DNA of 64,000 nt from contig VZRR01003262.1 of NCBI GenBank assembly GCA_013398015.1, positions 750,884 to 814,883 on the forward strand, read 5' to 3'. The notes below the pieces were generated by a model. It saw only the letters and a list, made by a program, of their open reading frames with translations. It was not told where the DNA came from and made no database searches. The position numbers and the translations under genes are program-made. The DNA comes from Oreocharis arfaki. Its lineage: Eukaryota; Chordata; Aves; Passeriformes; Paramythiidae. Below are positions 1 through 11,285 of this stretch, one piece after another (the stretch's first letter is position 1; each line of letters opens with the position of its first letter).

Positions 1-300
1 TCGATAATGTATTTCTAGTGGTTTAATAACTCCATGCTAAAAATCAAATTCCTCAAAAATGTGTTAACTATAATGGATATTTTGGCTGTTCATGCATGAT
101 TTGTTTACTAACATAACATTCACTAATATGAAATGTCTGTTTAGCAGAAAGAAATGCTATTTGCCAGCAACAGGACAAAAAAACACACTTTAATTTGATT
201 AATTCTTGGAGTATATAGGACTCCCCCTACATATGTGCATGTACCTATATGCTCCTATTGCATAAAGAAATTTCAACCTAACAGGCAGAAATTTACTCAC

Positions 301-470
301 CAAAACACCGTCATATGAACCAGACTCACTTGTCAGGAAAGCAAACATAGCACACAAGTAGGGATTGTTCAGCTGCAGTCTTAGAGTACTGCACATTTCT
401 CTCCAAAGTGAGTTCTTCTCATCTGTGTAGCCTGATAGAGCCATTGCTACTACATTAAGGTTCAGATCAC
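301..470 (-). CDS. MIOS: MIOS coding exon 5 (170 bp)
   Basis: The exon encodes GDLNLNVVAMALSGYTDE through LTSESGSYDGVL. The acceptor is TGTAAATCAG and the donor is TTTTG|GTGAGTAAA. It ends in phase 0. No further MIOS exon is recognisable in bases 1-300, so the next one lies outside the window. Confidence 0.94.
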
Positions 471-3400
471 CTGATTTACAAAAAGCAATCAGTGAAACAA
501 TATTATTCAAGTTAAAGACTTGGAAAAAAAATCCAGTTAAAACTGTAAATGAAAGCATCCATTTGAAACACAATGTTTGGTCAGGATGCAACACAAAATG
601 CAGTACAATTATCACTACCTAAAATTAATGTGCATAAACTACCATGTATAGTAGCTTCTGCTTTCAATGTCTCTCTTCAGGTAAGTTAGCATCTACATGC
701 ATGACAGCCTCTTTAAACAACATCACATTGCTTGTGGTATTTTGAAACAGCTATCATAAAAGATTGTCATTATCATAATTCATATCCACAAGAAGTGAAA
801 AGGCAGAATTGTATGTCCAGCCACCACTTAACAGACCTAGCTGGAGGATGACAATTTTATATAGAAGTTTCAAGCTAAGAAGTTTCCTAAAACTGCAAAA
901 ACTCTTTAATCTAAATATTCATTCTGTCAGAAAGTTCCGTTTTATTCTTGAATTTGAAAGCATCATGTCTTTACTCTGAATCCCCCCTATGGAAAGCACA
1001 GACAGACACTCTTTCCCCCAGCAATTCCATTTACAAAGTAAAAAGAATCCCACTAGTTCTGAACATGTGTCTTTCTGGGGTTTTTATCAGTACGAAATTC
1101 TGAAACATATGATCTATTTTAACTAGACAGTATGGCATATGGTAGTCTGATGAGTGAAATACCAGGATTTTTCAAGCTCCAATACAAGTGCTTCAAGTAG
1201 CAATTTTATAATACAACAGGCATCTCTTCCATACTATTTTCCATAATTCTGTTAACAGAAAAAATCTACTTATGTGATACAGAGCCAAAATAAAAGACTA
1301 ATTACAATACACACCTTTTCCTGAGGAAGCCCCTTTATTCAGAATTTGTATCGCTCGCCGTATGTCCAAGTTGAAAAGTGCTACAGCAGCAGCTCGCTCC
1401 CAGTCTCCCTCCTGTTCCAATGAATTTAGGAAAGGTTCCACATCTAAGTCTGTCCCCTTCTTTATCCACCCACAGAGCTGCAAAGCCAAAGATCTCTCCT
1501 CACTCAGATATTGAATAATATCTGCCTGTCTATCAGATCCACTCCTGCTGTGCCTGAGGTTCTCTGTTGTTCCTAGAAATGGGAAATAAGTTAAATTACA
1601 CTTAAATCACAATTTCAATCGCAATCACAACACAACACTTTGATTTCAATCACAAAGCAGGGTACAAAAGCTGAGCATCACATTTTAGTACTTTAACACT
1701 GCTTACAACTCCACGGCAAGGAGCAACATGCACAGAATTATTTTGATCTGCTAAAAATCATGCAACTAAGCTTGACACATATTCCTCAGTCATTTTTCTT
1801 TCTTCTACCACATATTACATTTGACAGGAGTTTTCAGTATGTTCAAATTGAAAATACATAATACAGAGTCAAGCACCTGCTCTACCAATTCTCTTCTTAG
1901 CCAGCATCAACTTGTTAGAAGCTTTCCGAACACTGAAGACTCATTTTTTGCTCCAAGGAGCATATTTATTAAAAAGACATATATTGAAGAGAGAAGGAAA
2001 TAGTCAAATAGTAAATTATACTAGGAAAAACTTCAGCGAGCATGAGAGGCAGAATGTGATGAACCAGGGGGATCACCATTTCAGGTCAGCTTATTTAAAC
2101 GCAGTTGTACAAATGTATTTATACATTAACAGTGACTACAGCAAAGCCACCCTTATAGAACCACACCCTGATGTGGAGCTTTGAAAAATATAATAGTTAT
2201 GCAGGGAGCAAGAATTCTTAGTGCCATAGTCAAAACTCAAATGTTTGAAATAATTCAAAGATTTGCCTCTGAGGATACTATGCTTTTACAATTACTGACT
2301 TTCCAAGAATGCTGAAAACCCTGGAAATTACTATTAAATTACATTACAAGAACTCTGAAATACTTTGTTTCAATATTTTTAAATAGCCTCTTTGAACAAT
2401 TATCAAAGACAAGCCCATGAGTGCATCATTATGCAAACATACTACAACAGTACTTAGCAAAGTTGGAACATTCTTACCCAAAGATGACTTCAAAATTGAT
2501 TTAATGCCAGCGTAAACTAAGGGACCTTTGTTTCCTGTAAGTTTTTGATCCATATCTTCAGTATACTGCTTCATAAGTATTTTCATGTATAGGAAGCATA
2601 ATTTTTCCCAAAAAATGTTTTCAAAAAATTTAGTCACACCCTGTTAACATATGCAAAGTATTTACAGGATGTTGCATTGTATTTAAAGATTTTAATGCAT
2701 TTTATGTAAGTGGTTTACATATAAAGGTATATTACTTCCTTAGGGCAAAAACGACAATAAAATAAAGGATATAATGCAGAGTGTACCAAAGCGATTTCAG
2801 CTGAGGATCTTCATTTCCAGCTAGGAGGTGATTTCTCCAAACTTGTTCAGTATCAAGACCATACCTCGACAGAGCTCTGAGCCGCATTTTGGTTGCTATG
2901 TCTTTTTCCAAGGAACTAGCCTTTCCTTCTTCTGTACACTCATACAAATGCCGTCCACAAGCCCACATTAAGGATGTCACTGGGCTCCATGCAAGAGAAA
3001 TTCTTTCAAAAACTGTGAAGTCAGACATAGTCCTGTTGGGAGTCACTACTACCATTCGATTTTGACTTGTAGGGTGCCAGGCAAACGAAGCAATGTAATT
3101 TTCACATGGTTGGACACTTCTTTCAATTATTGTAGGCTCAGTTTCATCTCCAATAGGTGTGGGAGTATGCTGCATGTCATACAGTCTAATGATATTACTA
3201 TCCCTTGTTAAAGTAGCTAACAGTCCAGTCCTTGTTGGACACCATGCAACTTTTGTTAAGGGTTTTGGTTGCTCTGTCAAGGTCAAAACAGGCTTTTCAA
3301 ACTTTCTTAAATCCCATATGGCAACCTGACCTTCATAGAAGGAAGCGACACGATCATGGAAATAGGGATCAACAGTCACTCCTTGGACAGCCTTGGTGTT

Positions 3401-4069
3401 TACAAATATTTTTTGGCTTGTGTTCCTAAGATCAAAGATAGCCAGATTTCGATGCATTCCAGCTAATAGCAGCTTCTGATCCCGTGGAAGCCAACAGAGA
3501 GAGAGACAAGCATCATTCTGCCCTAATTCATACAGTGGTTTTGTTACTACCAAGCCTGCTTCCGCATCTCCTGCTGAAAGCCTTACTTTCTCTGTAGCAA
3601 CTGCAGTCTCTGGGGCATATTTGCTGCTGATATCCCAGATCAGAACTGAAAAGTCAGCCCGATGTTTATCTAACCCAGCAGCAAGCCAATTGCTATCCAG
3701 TGGGTTCCACGCGAGGGTATTGCATTGCCGGGCGTGTTTGGGAACAAACTCTTTGCCTATCAAATCCTTAGATTTTGAGTTGTGATCTTGCCCGAGGCTG
3801 GTAAGTACCACTCGGCCATTGGCCTGTCCAACAGCAAGGAGACATTCAGGATCATACTTGGGATACCAAGCCACACATTTCATGTACGGTGTATCCGAAT
3901 TTATTGACAGCAGCGTAGCTGTAGTTTCTTCCGACAACCGCAAGGACCCTGCCTTGAGTTCTGAACTTACAGCGGAGTCAATGTGATAAAGGCTCAGCTC
4001 CGAATCACACACAACAAATCTGTCAACATGGTGTGGGGCCCACAGGATATCAGGTTTGGAGCCACTCAT
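301..4069 (-). CDS. MIOS: MIOS (GATOR2 complex subunit Mio), 5' part, four coding exons
   Basis: MIOS is the Mio/SEA4 WD40 subunit of GATOR2. GATOR2 antagonises the GATOR1 GTPase-activating complex and so allows amino-acid-dependent mTORC1 activation at the lysosome. The coding exons on the minus strand are 4069-2773, 2576-2478, 1572-1315 and 470-301. They sum to 1824 nt (608 codons) with every junction in frame, against about 875 residues for the vertebrate protein, so the C-terminal third including the zinc-binding RING-like end lies left of base 1. Residues 1-432 form the WD40 propeller and are nearly identical to the mammalian protein (MSGSKPDILWAPHHVD at the start, RNTSQKIFVNTKAVQG in the middle). 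The start at 4069 matches the family. An in-frame ATG seven codons upstream (4090) would be removed if the acceptor ending at 4072 is used. No lesions are seen. Identity is near certain. Confidence 0.96.
1315..1572 (-). CDS. MIOS: MIOS coding exon 4 (258 bp)
   Basis: The acceptor TTTCTAG is followed by GA ACA ACA GAG, completing the split glycine. The exon covers the alpha-solenoid start (LALQLCGWIKKGTD, NSLEQEGDWERAAAVALF, NLDIRRAIQILNKG) and ends GGAAAAG|GTGTGTATT. The first 40 or so residues are more diverged from mammals than the rest, as expected for a loop. Confidence 0.94.
2478..2576 (-). CDS. MIOS: MIOS coding exon 3 (99 bp)
   Basis: The exon encodes FMKQYTEDMDQK through VYAGIKSILKSSLG, the linker after the propeller. 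It starts right after the AC acceptor of the U12 intron and ends TTTGG|GTAAGAA with a standard U2 donor. Its length of 99 bp keeps phase 1 into the next exon. Confidence 0.93.
2577..2772 (-). other. MIOS: U12-type AT-AC intron of MIOS (196 bp)
   Basis: The intron begins with ATATCCTTT, the exact minor-spliceosome AT-AC donor consensus, and ends in AC. A branch-point-like TTCCTATAC (consensus TTCCTTRAY) sits with its A 11 nt from the 3' end, within the normal U12 spacing. Joining CAT-T to TT-ATG restores His-Phe-Met-Lys-Gln, which is the family sequence. No GT-AG pair nearby gives the conserved protein. Confidence 0.9.
2773..4069 (-). CDS. MIOS: MIOS coding exon with start codon and WD40 propeller
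   Basis: This large first coding exon carries residues 1-432 plus one base of codon 433. The start codon is at 4069-4067, preceded by a possible 3' splice site (TCACCCTAG) that leaves CC before the ATG. The exon ends ...CTCTGCATT and is followed directly by ATATCCTTT, a U12-type donor. Reading past that point gives a 20-residue non-homologous tail before a stop, which is intron and not protein. Confidence 0.95.
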
Positions 4070-4869
4070 GGCTAGGGTGAGTTGACACACAATTTAAGCT
4101 CTGGTAAGAAGATTCAGGTGATATCCATGCACATGGAAACTGTTGAGAAAATAATTTGTAGAAATGTTATCAAAACCCAAGTTCTTTTCCAACCTGAAAT
4201 CATCATTAAACAAACAAAACCAAATTATTTTTAGCTCAAGAGTTTAACCCATAACACATTTCAAGCCAAATCCTTAAGCATTCTCCTCACAGCACATGTT
4301 GTTTTTGCTGGTATGTATGTACTGAGGCAAAAACAACACGGCCATCTACAAACTGATGACAACAGGACTTGCTGTGTTTACAAACTCCACACCCGTATTA
4401 AGCAAGAAGACATTACCCAAAGTGCGCTGTGTCAGGATATGTGGGTGTGCCGCTGGGAAAGAGCCACTCCCTCGAACATCCAGAAGAGAATTTCCCTGCC
4501 TAATTAAAAAGCATTAAGTGACAAAAATTAGATTCTGTCTGTTTTGTCTAAAGCCCGCTCCATAGCCTAGAAAGGCTTTCTCTCTTGGAAGATTTCAACA
4601 GAAATGCAAATTGCTATCTTATTGTACAGCTCCTAATCCCACCTCCTGCCCCAATGTTACCACGCCTCGGTTCGCACCTGGCCAAGCAAAATCAAATAGG
4701 CACATTACTGTCAAAACTCCATTTACACTTCCGGTAGCTGCATGCCCAGAATCACTACACGTGCCTACATGCACACAGACCCCACAGACCCTATACACCT
4801 CTTTCATCATTCTGGAAAACGACATGCAAGATCGGGAGGTATGAAAAAACAGCATTAGTTACTCTACTT

Positions 4870-5390
4870 GGGCCGCCTCTGTGTGCCTGCAGGTCACCCC
4901 CCCGCCCGCCTCCGAGGGGGCGCAGGGCCCCCGGACGCAGCCCGCTCGCGGCAGGAGACGCGGAACGCGGAGGAGGCCGCAAGAGCGGACCGGAGCCGTG
5001 AGACCGCCACCCTCCCTCCCTCCCTCCGTCCCTCCGTTCCCGGGCGCGGCAGCCGCTCACCCAGCCCGCGGGAGGCTCCAGCCCGCCCCCGCCGCCCGGG
5101 CACGGGGAACGGGAAGCGCACGAGAGCTTCCGGCTGCGGCGGCGCTTCCGGCGCGCGGGGCGCCAGGGAAGCGGAAGCTCCGCCCGCGCGGGGCGCTTCC
5201 GCTGGGCGGGGCCGCGCGCGAGCGCTGTCGGTACGTGTCCGCGCTCCTCCGTGCCATTGGCCCGCGGGGGGTCACGTGCCCCGCGCGCCCCGGCGCTCCT
5301 GGCGCGGCTGTGGGGGAGAGGCCCGGGCGGGAGGGAGCCGGGATCCCGCGGGACGTGATGCTGGCAGTGTGCTCTGGCTTGGCCCTGCTG
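4870..5390 (-). promoter_or_regulatory. MIOS: CpG-island promoter of MIOS
   Basis: This block is strongly GC- and CpG-rich in an AT-rich setting, and lies 0.8-1.3 kb upstream of the MIOS start codon. It contains several ETS-type CTTCCG/GGAAG sites (about 5125-5210), GC boxes (GGGCGGGGC near 5205), a CCAAT box on the minus strand (5260-5256) and the E-box GTCACGTG (5271-5278). A minus-strand donor, GCTGG|GTGAGCGG with its GT at 5060-5059, is a good candidate for the end of a MIOS 5' UTR exon. No TATA box is seen. The exact start site cannot be fixed from sequence. Confidence 0.8.
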
Positions 5391-5474
5391 GAGCAGCGAG
5401 CTTGGACCAGAGCACCCACCGCGGTCCCTGCCGGCCTGAAACATTCTCTGATCTGTGGCCACAAAGAGCATCTA

Positions 5475-5700
5475 ATTGCAGCCCCCTGCCATGGACACCG
5501 CTCAGTGTACCACGTTGCTCAGAGCCCCGTCCAGCCTGGCCTTGAACATTTCCAGGGATAGGGCATCACAGCTTCTCTGGGCAGCCTGTTCCAGTGCCTC
5601 ACCACCCTCGCACTACATGATTTATCCCTCATACTCAGTCTAACCCTACCCCCTCTTTCTGGGGACCTGCTCCAAAGCACGGGATTCTGGGACTACATCT
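5475..5700 (-). mobile_element. CR1 LINE 3' fragment
   Basis: The reverse complement matches the 3' untranslated part of avian CR1. Recognisable pieces include TGGCCTTGAACATTTCCAGG and CTTCTCTGGGCAGCCTGTTC. It is a 5'-truncated copy, as is usual for CR1. It abuts the CpG island on the side away from MIOS. Confidence 0.85.
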
Positions 5701-8700
5701 CATCTCTGGACAACTTCCTCCAGTATTTGATGACACAGTAATGTAGTTTTCCTACATATAAATTACCTGAGGAAAGGAAAACCCAACGTATTTCCCCACT
5801 CCTATGTGATTAGGATTTTACAGCCTGTTTTTCTGCAAGCCATGGAGATGTGAACTTTCACGTTTTTCCTTTTGTTTTCAATGCTCTTTAAAGTATTCTG
5901 AAATAAAAATTATAAACTGAAGTACTAACTGGACACTTTCAGATTCTCTCAGAATAACGTCCTTCTTCATATAGGAACAGTGATGTGTGGCCTGGAAATA
6001 TTTAAATACCACATTTTTAAAGTTTTCTTCAGCACTGTTAGAATCAGAACATTAGTTCCTTACTTTAGGACGTTAGTTCCTTGCTGCTTCTCTTACTTCT
6101 TTTCTCATAAAAGAAAGGAAATGCATATAGTTTGGCCTCCTAATTAAATATTTTCCTACTTTCTCTTTTGAATTACAGCGTGGAATTTTTAAAATTTTTA
6201 ATGTTTTCATAACTTAGCAAAATTTTTTTAAAAATGTATGATAAACCATCTTTTCAATAATCTACATGTATTCAGTGCCTTTAGTTTAAAAATGTGTGTG
6301 GAGTGGCTTTGAACATAATTTGTGTCAATGTCTGTTGTCTTTTTTCTTGTCTCTAAGCATAGTGGAGAATTTGTGTTATCCAAAGAACTACGTTTTATGT
6401 GTTAAATTTTCACAGGGTTCATTAATTTAAGCCGCAAGTGTCATGTAATGGTGCAACAACTTAGATTTCATTGTAATATTCATTCCATTTAAAAAGCACT
6501 TTTCCTCATAAAACCAGCTGGTTTTTTTCCTTAATAACAGTAATCTTTAGGAGCTCAGCAGTTGTTTTGATAAATAAAATAGGCCAAACCATGTGGGAAA
6601 ATGAAAAGTAATTCAGATTAAGCAGTCTATCATGTATCAAAGGCAAAATTGGCAGCCTAGATTTTCATGCTCATCTGTTTCATTTTCATCATTCCATTTC
6701 CTCTGCTGCTGTTGAAGTAGAACATAGTGGCTTTTTCACATCTGTTTCAAATAATCACCTGGAGGTTCTTTTTATAGCAAAGGTGAAATTCAGTTTGTGT
6801 GTTCCTAACATTTTTCCATGGCAAAGTATGGGAGTTCAGTTTATAAATTACTTGCAGTAATCGCATAATCTAACTTTGATTCTGAGAGTAAGTTTCTTAG
6901 GTACTAGAGAATCAGCAGCTTAACTGACATCAGCAGCTTACAGGTCTTGACATCTTACTTATTTCTTGAGTCTTAATGATGGTCCAAATATACAAACTAC
7001 AGAAGAGGTGTTTCCTGTGTCTTTGGCACAAGAAAGATTCTGAGAAATTTCAAAATGGAAGATTGTATTTTGAAGCAGCAGACGCTGTTGCTACAATGAC
7101 AGGTGCAAAGTAAGTCAGTAGAAACACAAGAACTATTTGGTGTTTCAGAATGCAAAATAATGTTACCACCTGGCAGACCACTGTGTGTTAATAGATCACG
7201 TAAACTGTCAGGACATAAATGTTTTAGATTTGATCATTCTACCACACAGAGAAATTATGTTTCTTATGTTAATCTCATAATAAATACTGCAGCAGTATTT
7301 CGTTAGTGAGGTTGTGAATTCCTCTATTGTTTCTGAACCTTTTTGAACTCTTGGGTCTTTGCTTCTGTTTTCCATGCTCTGATTTCCCCTTTTAGTTTGC
7401 ATGTTGCTGTCTCCACATGTCTTTGTCCAATAGCAGCATCTTCATTTGCAAATAGTATGGAATATTCATTTAGTTTTGAGGTTGTACCTAGGTGATTTTT
7501 AATTTCTTCATCACCATTGCATAACAGCTGTTGTTTATATTTCCTTGTTCCTTGTAACCAATATGGTTAAATAAACTTACACATTTAACCCCCCAAATCA
7601 TTAAGGATGTAATTCAGCTTGACTTTCATCAAGTCTCATTTTAATCCTACGTTTTTTGGCGTATCAGATGTTGCACGTACTTGTGATCAGTCCCTGTTAT
7701 ATTCCTTGTAAGATCTGCTTGTTTCTCATGTGAATTTATATGTGACAACTGCTTTCATGCAGTTGTATCTCAAACTATTTCTCTTCATTGATGATGTATA
7801 ATTTTTTTTGCTCTGAGTGCAGAATATTCCAAGTTTACTCTATGTGTAAGTCTGAGTTCTTTAAGAATTTTTAATCATGTGGAGACTTCGTGCAGTGAAA
7901 GCTCGATTTTGAGCTTATTTTCTTCTTTAAAGATATGTTAAAATTCATAAGAGATCAAGGTATACCAAGTTTAGTTAATATTTTTTGAGATATTAACTGG
8001 AACCTCTTTTTTCCCCGCAACTTTGTTATGCTTTTTCATATTTGATTCCTGGAAGGCTGGCTTTTCATTTAGTTTATGTTAATCTCTGAGATTTGTTGTA
8101 TTTGTGTGATGTCTGGCCAAGAGGAACTAGCCAAAAAAGCTAAATCCTTTCAAGAATACAGAAACATCTAAATACTGCTGGGGTTTTGTATATTGCAATG
8201 TGATGTTAACACTGATTTTTAAAGATATGTCAATTATTAATTTAGTTATCCAAGGCTACTGCTGCTCCTCCCTGACAGAAAAAGAAAAAAGCATATATTC
8301 TGTCACTGCTATTTGTAGCATTACTACTAGCTTGGATTATGGCTACTTAAACTTGCAGAAGCTGCTGCTTGATGGAGCTTAGCAGACTGTTTCAGATGTA
8401 GTGTTGTACTTCTCCATGCCGTGATGCATACCTTGTAGCACTGCTTTATCTCATTTTTGGTAAGAAAAGAAAGTATTCTTAGCATAGGGAGTTTGAAGAT
8501 GGAGTTCAAACCTCTCGGTCTATGTAAAATGTATGTCCCTTTAGAAATATTCCAAATTATACAGATTCAGAAGCATGACTGCCGAAGTTGTAGGCACAGG
8601 TTGCCAGACTGTTTCCTCCAGGCTTTAGTATACTACTGAAAATTCTCTTTGTACAAATCATACTTTTTTTCTTTGTGTATGTTATGATTATCACTTGGTT

Positions 8701-8763
8701 TTATACAACTCCATGTTAAAAACATAATGCAAGTTACTGTATTCAAATGCCATATATTTTCAG
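5701..8763. other. No recognisable gene; AT-rich spacer
   Basis: This interval lies between the MIOS promoter and the first collagen-like exon. Only short open frames are present, none of which reads like a known domain. A signal-peptide exon of COL28A1 was looked for and not recognised. Confidence 0.6.
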
Positions 8764-8832
8764 GGTGAAAAAGGCTCACAGGATCCAGTAGGTTCAGTTG
8801 GCCTGCCAGGTCTTTCACCTTGGTCATTCATT
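8764..8832 (+). pseudogene. Decayed collagen exon upstream of vWA (a)
   Basis: An acceptor (TATTTTCAG) is followed by Gly-Glu-Lys-Gly-Ser-Gln-Asp-Pro-Val-Gly-Ser-Val-Gly-Leu-Pro-Gly. The third triplet has lost glycine (GAT, Asp). The last five codons (ending PWSFI) no longer fit the repeat, and ATT|AATTGG replaces the expected donor. The 69-bp end is assumed by analogy with the sibling exons. A GT at 8823 is an alternative but breaks the phase. Confidence 0.65.
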
Positions 8833-9138
8833 AATTGGGGCATTCAAAATAAAAAGCTTTTTAAGTAAGGAAGGTGACTCTTCTTTTGATGGCAGAATGG
8901 TGTTTGTCAGCTGCACAGTCTTGGATTAGACTGCAAAAACTCTCAGCTTCACTTACTCCAGTAATGTTAGTGGTGGTTGCTGTACTTGTGAAGAAATGTG
9001 AGCAGGGGGAATTGAAATAAATACAGCTAGAATTTCACAGGCACATTTGTTTTCTTTTGAAGGCAACTACTTCATTTTATTAACTGAAAAATTGTTCTGT
9101 GGAAGTTGAGAAATTAATACCCTCACTGATCTTTTTAG

Positions 9139-9207
9139 GGTATCCAGGCTCCTGAAAGAATACCTGGACCAAAGGGATTGCAAAGTTTGAGTATTCGAAG
9201 TCCAAAG
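9139..9207 (+). pseudogene. Decayed collagen exon upstream of vWA (b), 69 bp
   Basis: A clean acceptor (CTTTTTAG) and donor (AAAG|GTAACC) bound exactly 23 codons, GIQ APE RIP GPK GLQ SLS IRS PK. Four of the seven expected glycines are replaced (Ala, Arg, Ser, Ser), each by a single-base change. This is incompatible with a collagen triple helix, yet the reading frame is open. Confidence 0.75.
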
Positions 9208-9740
9208 GTAACCCATGAAAAAAATCCTGATTTTTGAAGGATAGAGCAGGGGATATATGTGACAGAGGACAAGGCTTTCTCCATATTAGAGCTCATATTC
9301 TTCTAGGAAAACTCATGAAACAAAAGGTAACTCATCAGTTTTTATCACTGTAGGCTGTTAGAGAGAGAACTCCTCTTGAGCTGTATCATACGTTACGATA
9401 AGCAGAAACATCGAGGATTTATATAGGATTGTTTAAAGAATTTGAAAATGAAATATGCTGTATTTTAACAATATTCTGTGTTGCCTAGACTGACCAAAGC
9501 TCTTATTCAAACTGACAATTTTTTGTAGCCTCAAAATGGCTACACGATGGATGCTGTAACAGCTGCATATTTGGCCACTTTTGCTTTAAGCCGTCAGTGA
9601 AGTGAAACATCTACACAAATAATTCTAAATTGGAATTTTGAATGTTTTTTGGTGTTGTGGGTTTTGTGGTTTTTGGTTTGGTTTTATTGTTTTTTTTTCT
9701 TTTTTTGGGGATGAGGTTATGTGTTTGTCTTTTTTTTTAG

Positions 9741-9809
9741 GGACAACAAAGTGAGCCTGATCCAAATGGGAACGATGGCATTTCAGGAACAGGACTGTCA
9801 GGAAGTAAA
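9741..9809 (+). pseudogene. Decayed collagen exon upstream of vWA (c), 69 bp
   Basis: After a long pyrimidine tract and TTTAG come 23 codons, GQQ SEP DPN GND GIS GTG LSG SK, then AAA|GTGCAT as a weak donor. Two triplet glycines are lost (Ser, Asp). The ending GTG-LSG-SK parallels GVG-DAG-PK of the downstream exon at 29477. Confidence 0.65.
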
Positions 9810-10772
9810 GTGCATCTGTTTTAACCAGTTACTGTTTTAATCCTTGCTCCGTTAGCTTACAAATGTAAGTAATAATTTACATTTGTACTAATGCAAAACA
9901 CTTCTCAGGCCAGTGCTACGTAAGTGACACAGCAAGACTGTCATTTCACTTCTCTGACAACCTAGAACTGTACTTACTTCAGCAGTTCATACTGCCTTGC
10001 CAGTACATTCACTTTTAGCTTTTATTAACTTTGCAGTACTCAGAAGAACCATGTGATGTGCTGGTGCTCTCAATCTGGGTATCTTAAAGAGAGGAATGTG
10101 TGAAATGAGTATTTAGAATCTCAGGATCAGGTAGGAGCTAAGGAGTAAAACCAGTTCTTCCGAGAGATATCCTCCCTCCTCAAAGCGTTGTATCTTAGTC
10201 TTTCAGTATCTTATTCTTTAGCTTCCACCTTCTATTACAAGGGCACAAATGTTTTGCCCAGACAGTAGCCTAGGTGTGTGGAAATGATTAAATGCTGAAT
10301 GAGTCACCTGGTAGGAAGTACTATCATTACTATCATTATGCATTATCATGTAGATACACCAGAGGGCAGGATTTAAATAGCATAAATATCTTCCTTGCAT
10401 AAGTATTCAGCAACTAAATGATCCTTTTCATACACTTATTGCAGTCTGTTTTTAAGAAGACAAATAATCACAACTTTGCTAACATAGTGCATGTACAATA
10501 CAGTATATGAATTAAGATACATCTAGTACTAGGAACAGTGATTTTTAAAAGCTGTTTAAACTATTTATTTCAAATTTCACTTATTAGTGTCTCCTGGCCA
10601 GAGAAATAAAAAATCTAGTATTCTTTATACTAATTATTTGTGTTCTTATTGAGTGAAGAGCACACCAGGGGAAAAAATATAAATTTAAGGCAGTGAGTTT
10701 TGGTTGATATTGAAAGGGTTAAAATCATTGTACTTTTGTAGGCATTGTACTTGTGTAGATATATAGTAGCAA
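9810..10772. other. No recognisable feature
   Basis: The interval is AT-rich non-coding DNA. I see no convincing exon, RNA gene or repeat here. Confidence 0.5.
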
Positions 10773-10773
10773 A

Positions 10774-11284
10774 TGTTAGAGGTTAGCAGGCACTAACCAC
10801 AAACTTAGGAAGCAGAATGTTCTACAGTAGAAAAATAACCGAAAAGAAAAGACAAAAAGCAGCTGGAGCCTGCCAAAAATCTGCAGAGGCAGCAAAACCA
10901 TAGCTGCGCATGCTCTACAGCAAGGGCTGGAAAGTGCATTGTGAGGAAGGTTGCTGGCCCTCAGAACAACTGTGGAGGAAGACTTCGAGCCTTTCTCAGT
11001 GTGACCACCACCGTGCACTGCGCCTGCGCGTCGCGTATGCTAATGATAATAATGAGTTCTAAGAAATTGTTTGCATAACCACCCCCTTTCTAAGAAATGT
11101 AATGAATATGCATTAAATGCATATATATATATATACATATATTTAGTAACTTACTGTGTGCTGGGGGTATGTGTTAGGAGGAGCAATCCCCCAAGCACCC
11201 AGTGCTGAATAAAGCAAATACCTGCTTCTGTGACTCTGTCTTGGAAGTGTCTCTAGGCTCGGTTTGGAGCGATTCAATATCACC
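10774..11284 (+). mobile_element. Probable solo LTR of an endogenous retrovirus
   Basis: The block starts TGTTAGAGGTTAGCAGG and ends near ATATCACCA. It has a GC-rich core (GCGCCTGCGCGTCGCG around 11020-11035) and near its 3' end the polyadenylation signal AATAAA in GCTGAATAAAGCAAATACC (about 11202-11220), a layout typical of LTR R/U5. An AT microsatellite (about 11120-11143) lies inside it. No internal retroviral genes are adjacent and no clean target-site duplication is evident, so the limits are approximate. Confidence 0.6.
11120..11143. repeat. AT dinucleotide microsatellite
   Basis: An uninterrupted run of AT repeats with one C interruption, following ATTAAATGC. Confidence 0.85.
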
Positions 11285-11285
11285 A

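Noticed and set aside
2732..2772. Tail of 20 residues on the MIOS large exon ending in a stop
   Set aside because: It is the start of the U12 intron. The conserved protein continues at 2576.
4791..5561. Long open frames on both strands over the MIOS CpG island
   Set aside because: The high GC content removes stop codons. The peptides are low-complexity Arg/Ala/Pro/Gly and overlap a CR1 tail.
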